Shown one piece after another: positions 63,879 to 64,000 of a DNA stretch of 64,000 bases. The DNA lies in contig JAJQJQ010000003.1 in the NCBI GenBank assembly GCA_028622995.1, positions 7,254,001-7,318,000 of the forward strand, read 5' to 3'. This DNA comes from Panagrolaimus kolymaensis. Lineage: Eukaryota > Nematoda > Chromadorea > Rhabditida > Panagrolaimidae. Each line of letters begins with the position of its first letter. The stretch's first letter is position 1. A program made the translations under genes and the position numbers. Under the pieces are notes generated by a model that saw nothing but the letters and a program-made list of their open reading frames with translations, was not told the DNA's origin and did no database searches.

Positions 63879-64000
63879 TACACAATGCGGGGTTTTAAAC
63901 ACTCTTTTTTGTAAAAGCAAAAAAGTTGTAAAATACCAAAATTTCTTGTTATTGCTGCTTTATGATACAGAAAATTATTTTCTTTACACAAAAATAATTA

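Overview
The window is an AT-rich segment of a nematode genome. The evidence for this is a complete cuticle collagen gene, a Srg-type chemoreceptor, a TWK-type two-pore potassium channel, a DEG/ENaC channel, and compact genes with mostly 45-70 nt introns (GTAAG-like donors, T-rich TTTTAG/TTTCAG acceptors). Coding density is moderate and gene-free stretches are dominated by homopolymer A/T runs. I cannot name the species. Every gene below is a reconstruction joined by hand across GT/AG introns, with reading phase checked at most junctions.

Layout. 1-7.6 kb: no convincing gene; an isolated ATG|GTAAGT on the minus strand near 486 may be a first exon running off the left edge. 7.6-8.9 kb (+): ZCCHC24-like zinc-finger protein. 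10.0-12.1 kb (-): unrecognised multi-pass membrane proteins with incomplete models. 14.7-16.5 kb (+): peptide-type GPCR. 17.4-22.5 kb (+): K2P channel with a long repeat-bearing tail. 23.0-23.9 kb (+): NDUFAF3. 24.1-25.2 kb (-): Srg chemoreceptor. 25.8-26.8 kb (+): KTI12. 28.3-29.9 kb (+): cuticle collagen. 30.3-31.6 kb (-): pre-SET/SET/post-SET methyltransferase. 32.0-33.7 kb (-): GnT-II (MGAT2). 34.8-36.1 kb (+): SLC35B4-like nucleotide-sugar transporter. 37.0-38.7 kb (+): GDP-mannose 4,6-dehydratase with two candidate first exons. 39.1-39.8 kb (-): small unrecognised membrane protein. 43.9-47.4 kb (+): copine with a degenerate MIDAS. 47.9-48.8 kb (+): LAPTM-like four-pass protein. 48.9-51.0 kb (-): DEG/ENaC channel. 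51.9-63.9 kb (-): DYRK2-class kinase (mbk-2) containing a 9.3 kb intron.

The genes are mostly independent housekeeping, neuronal and cuticle functions. The one functional grouping is three protein-glycosylation genes within 7 kb: GnT-II, a predicted UDP-GlcNAc/UDP-xylose carrier, and the first enzyme of GDP-fucose synthesis. I found no RNA genes, transposons, CRISPR arrays or foreign DNA, and no clear evidence of a wholly new biological system. The most interesting items are a start codon split by an intron (NDUFAF3), a repetitive xQT-rich K2P tail, alternative first exons in GMD, a copine with a broken metal site, and strand-composition switches that appear to mark divergent promoters.
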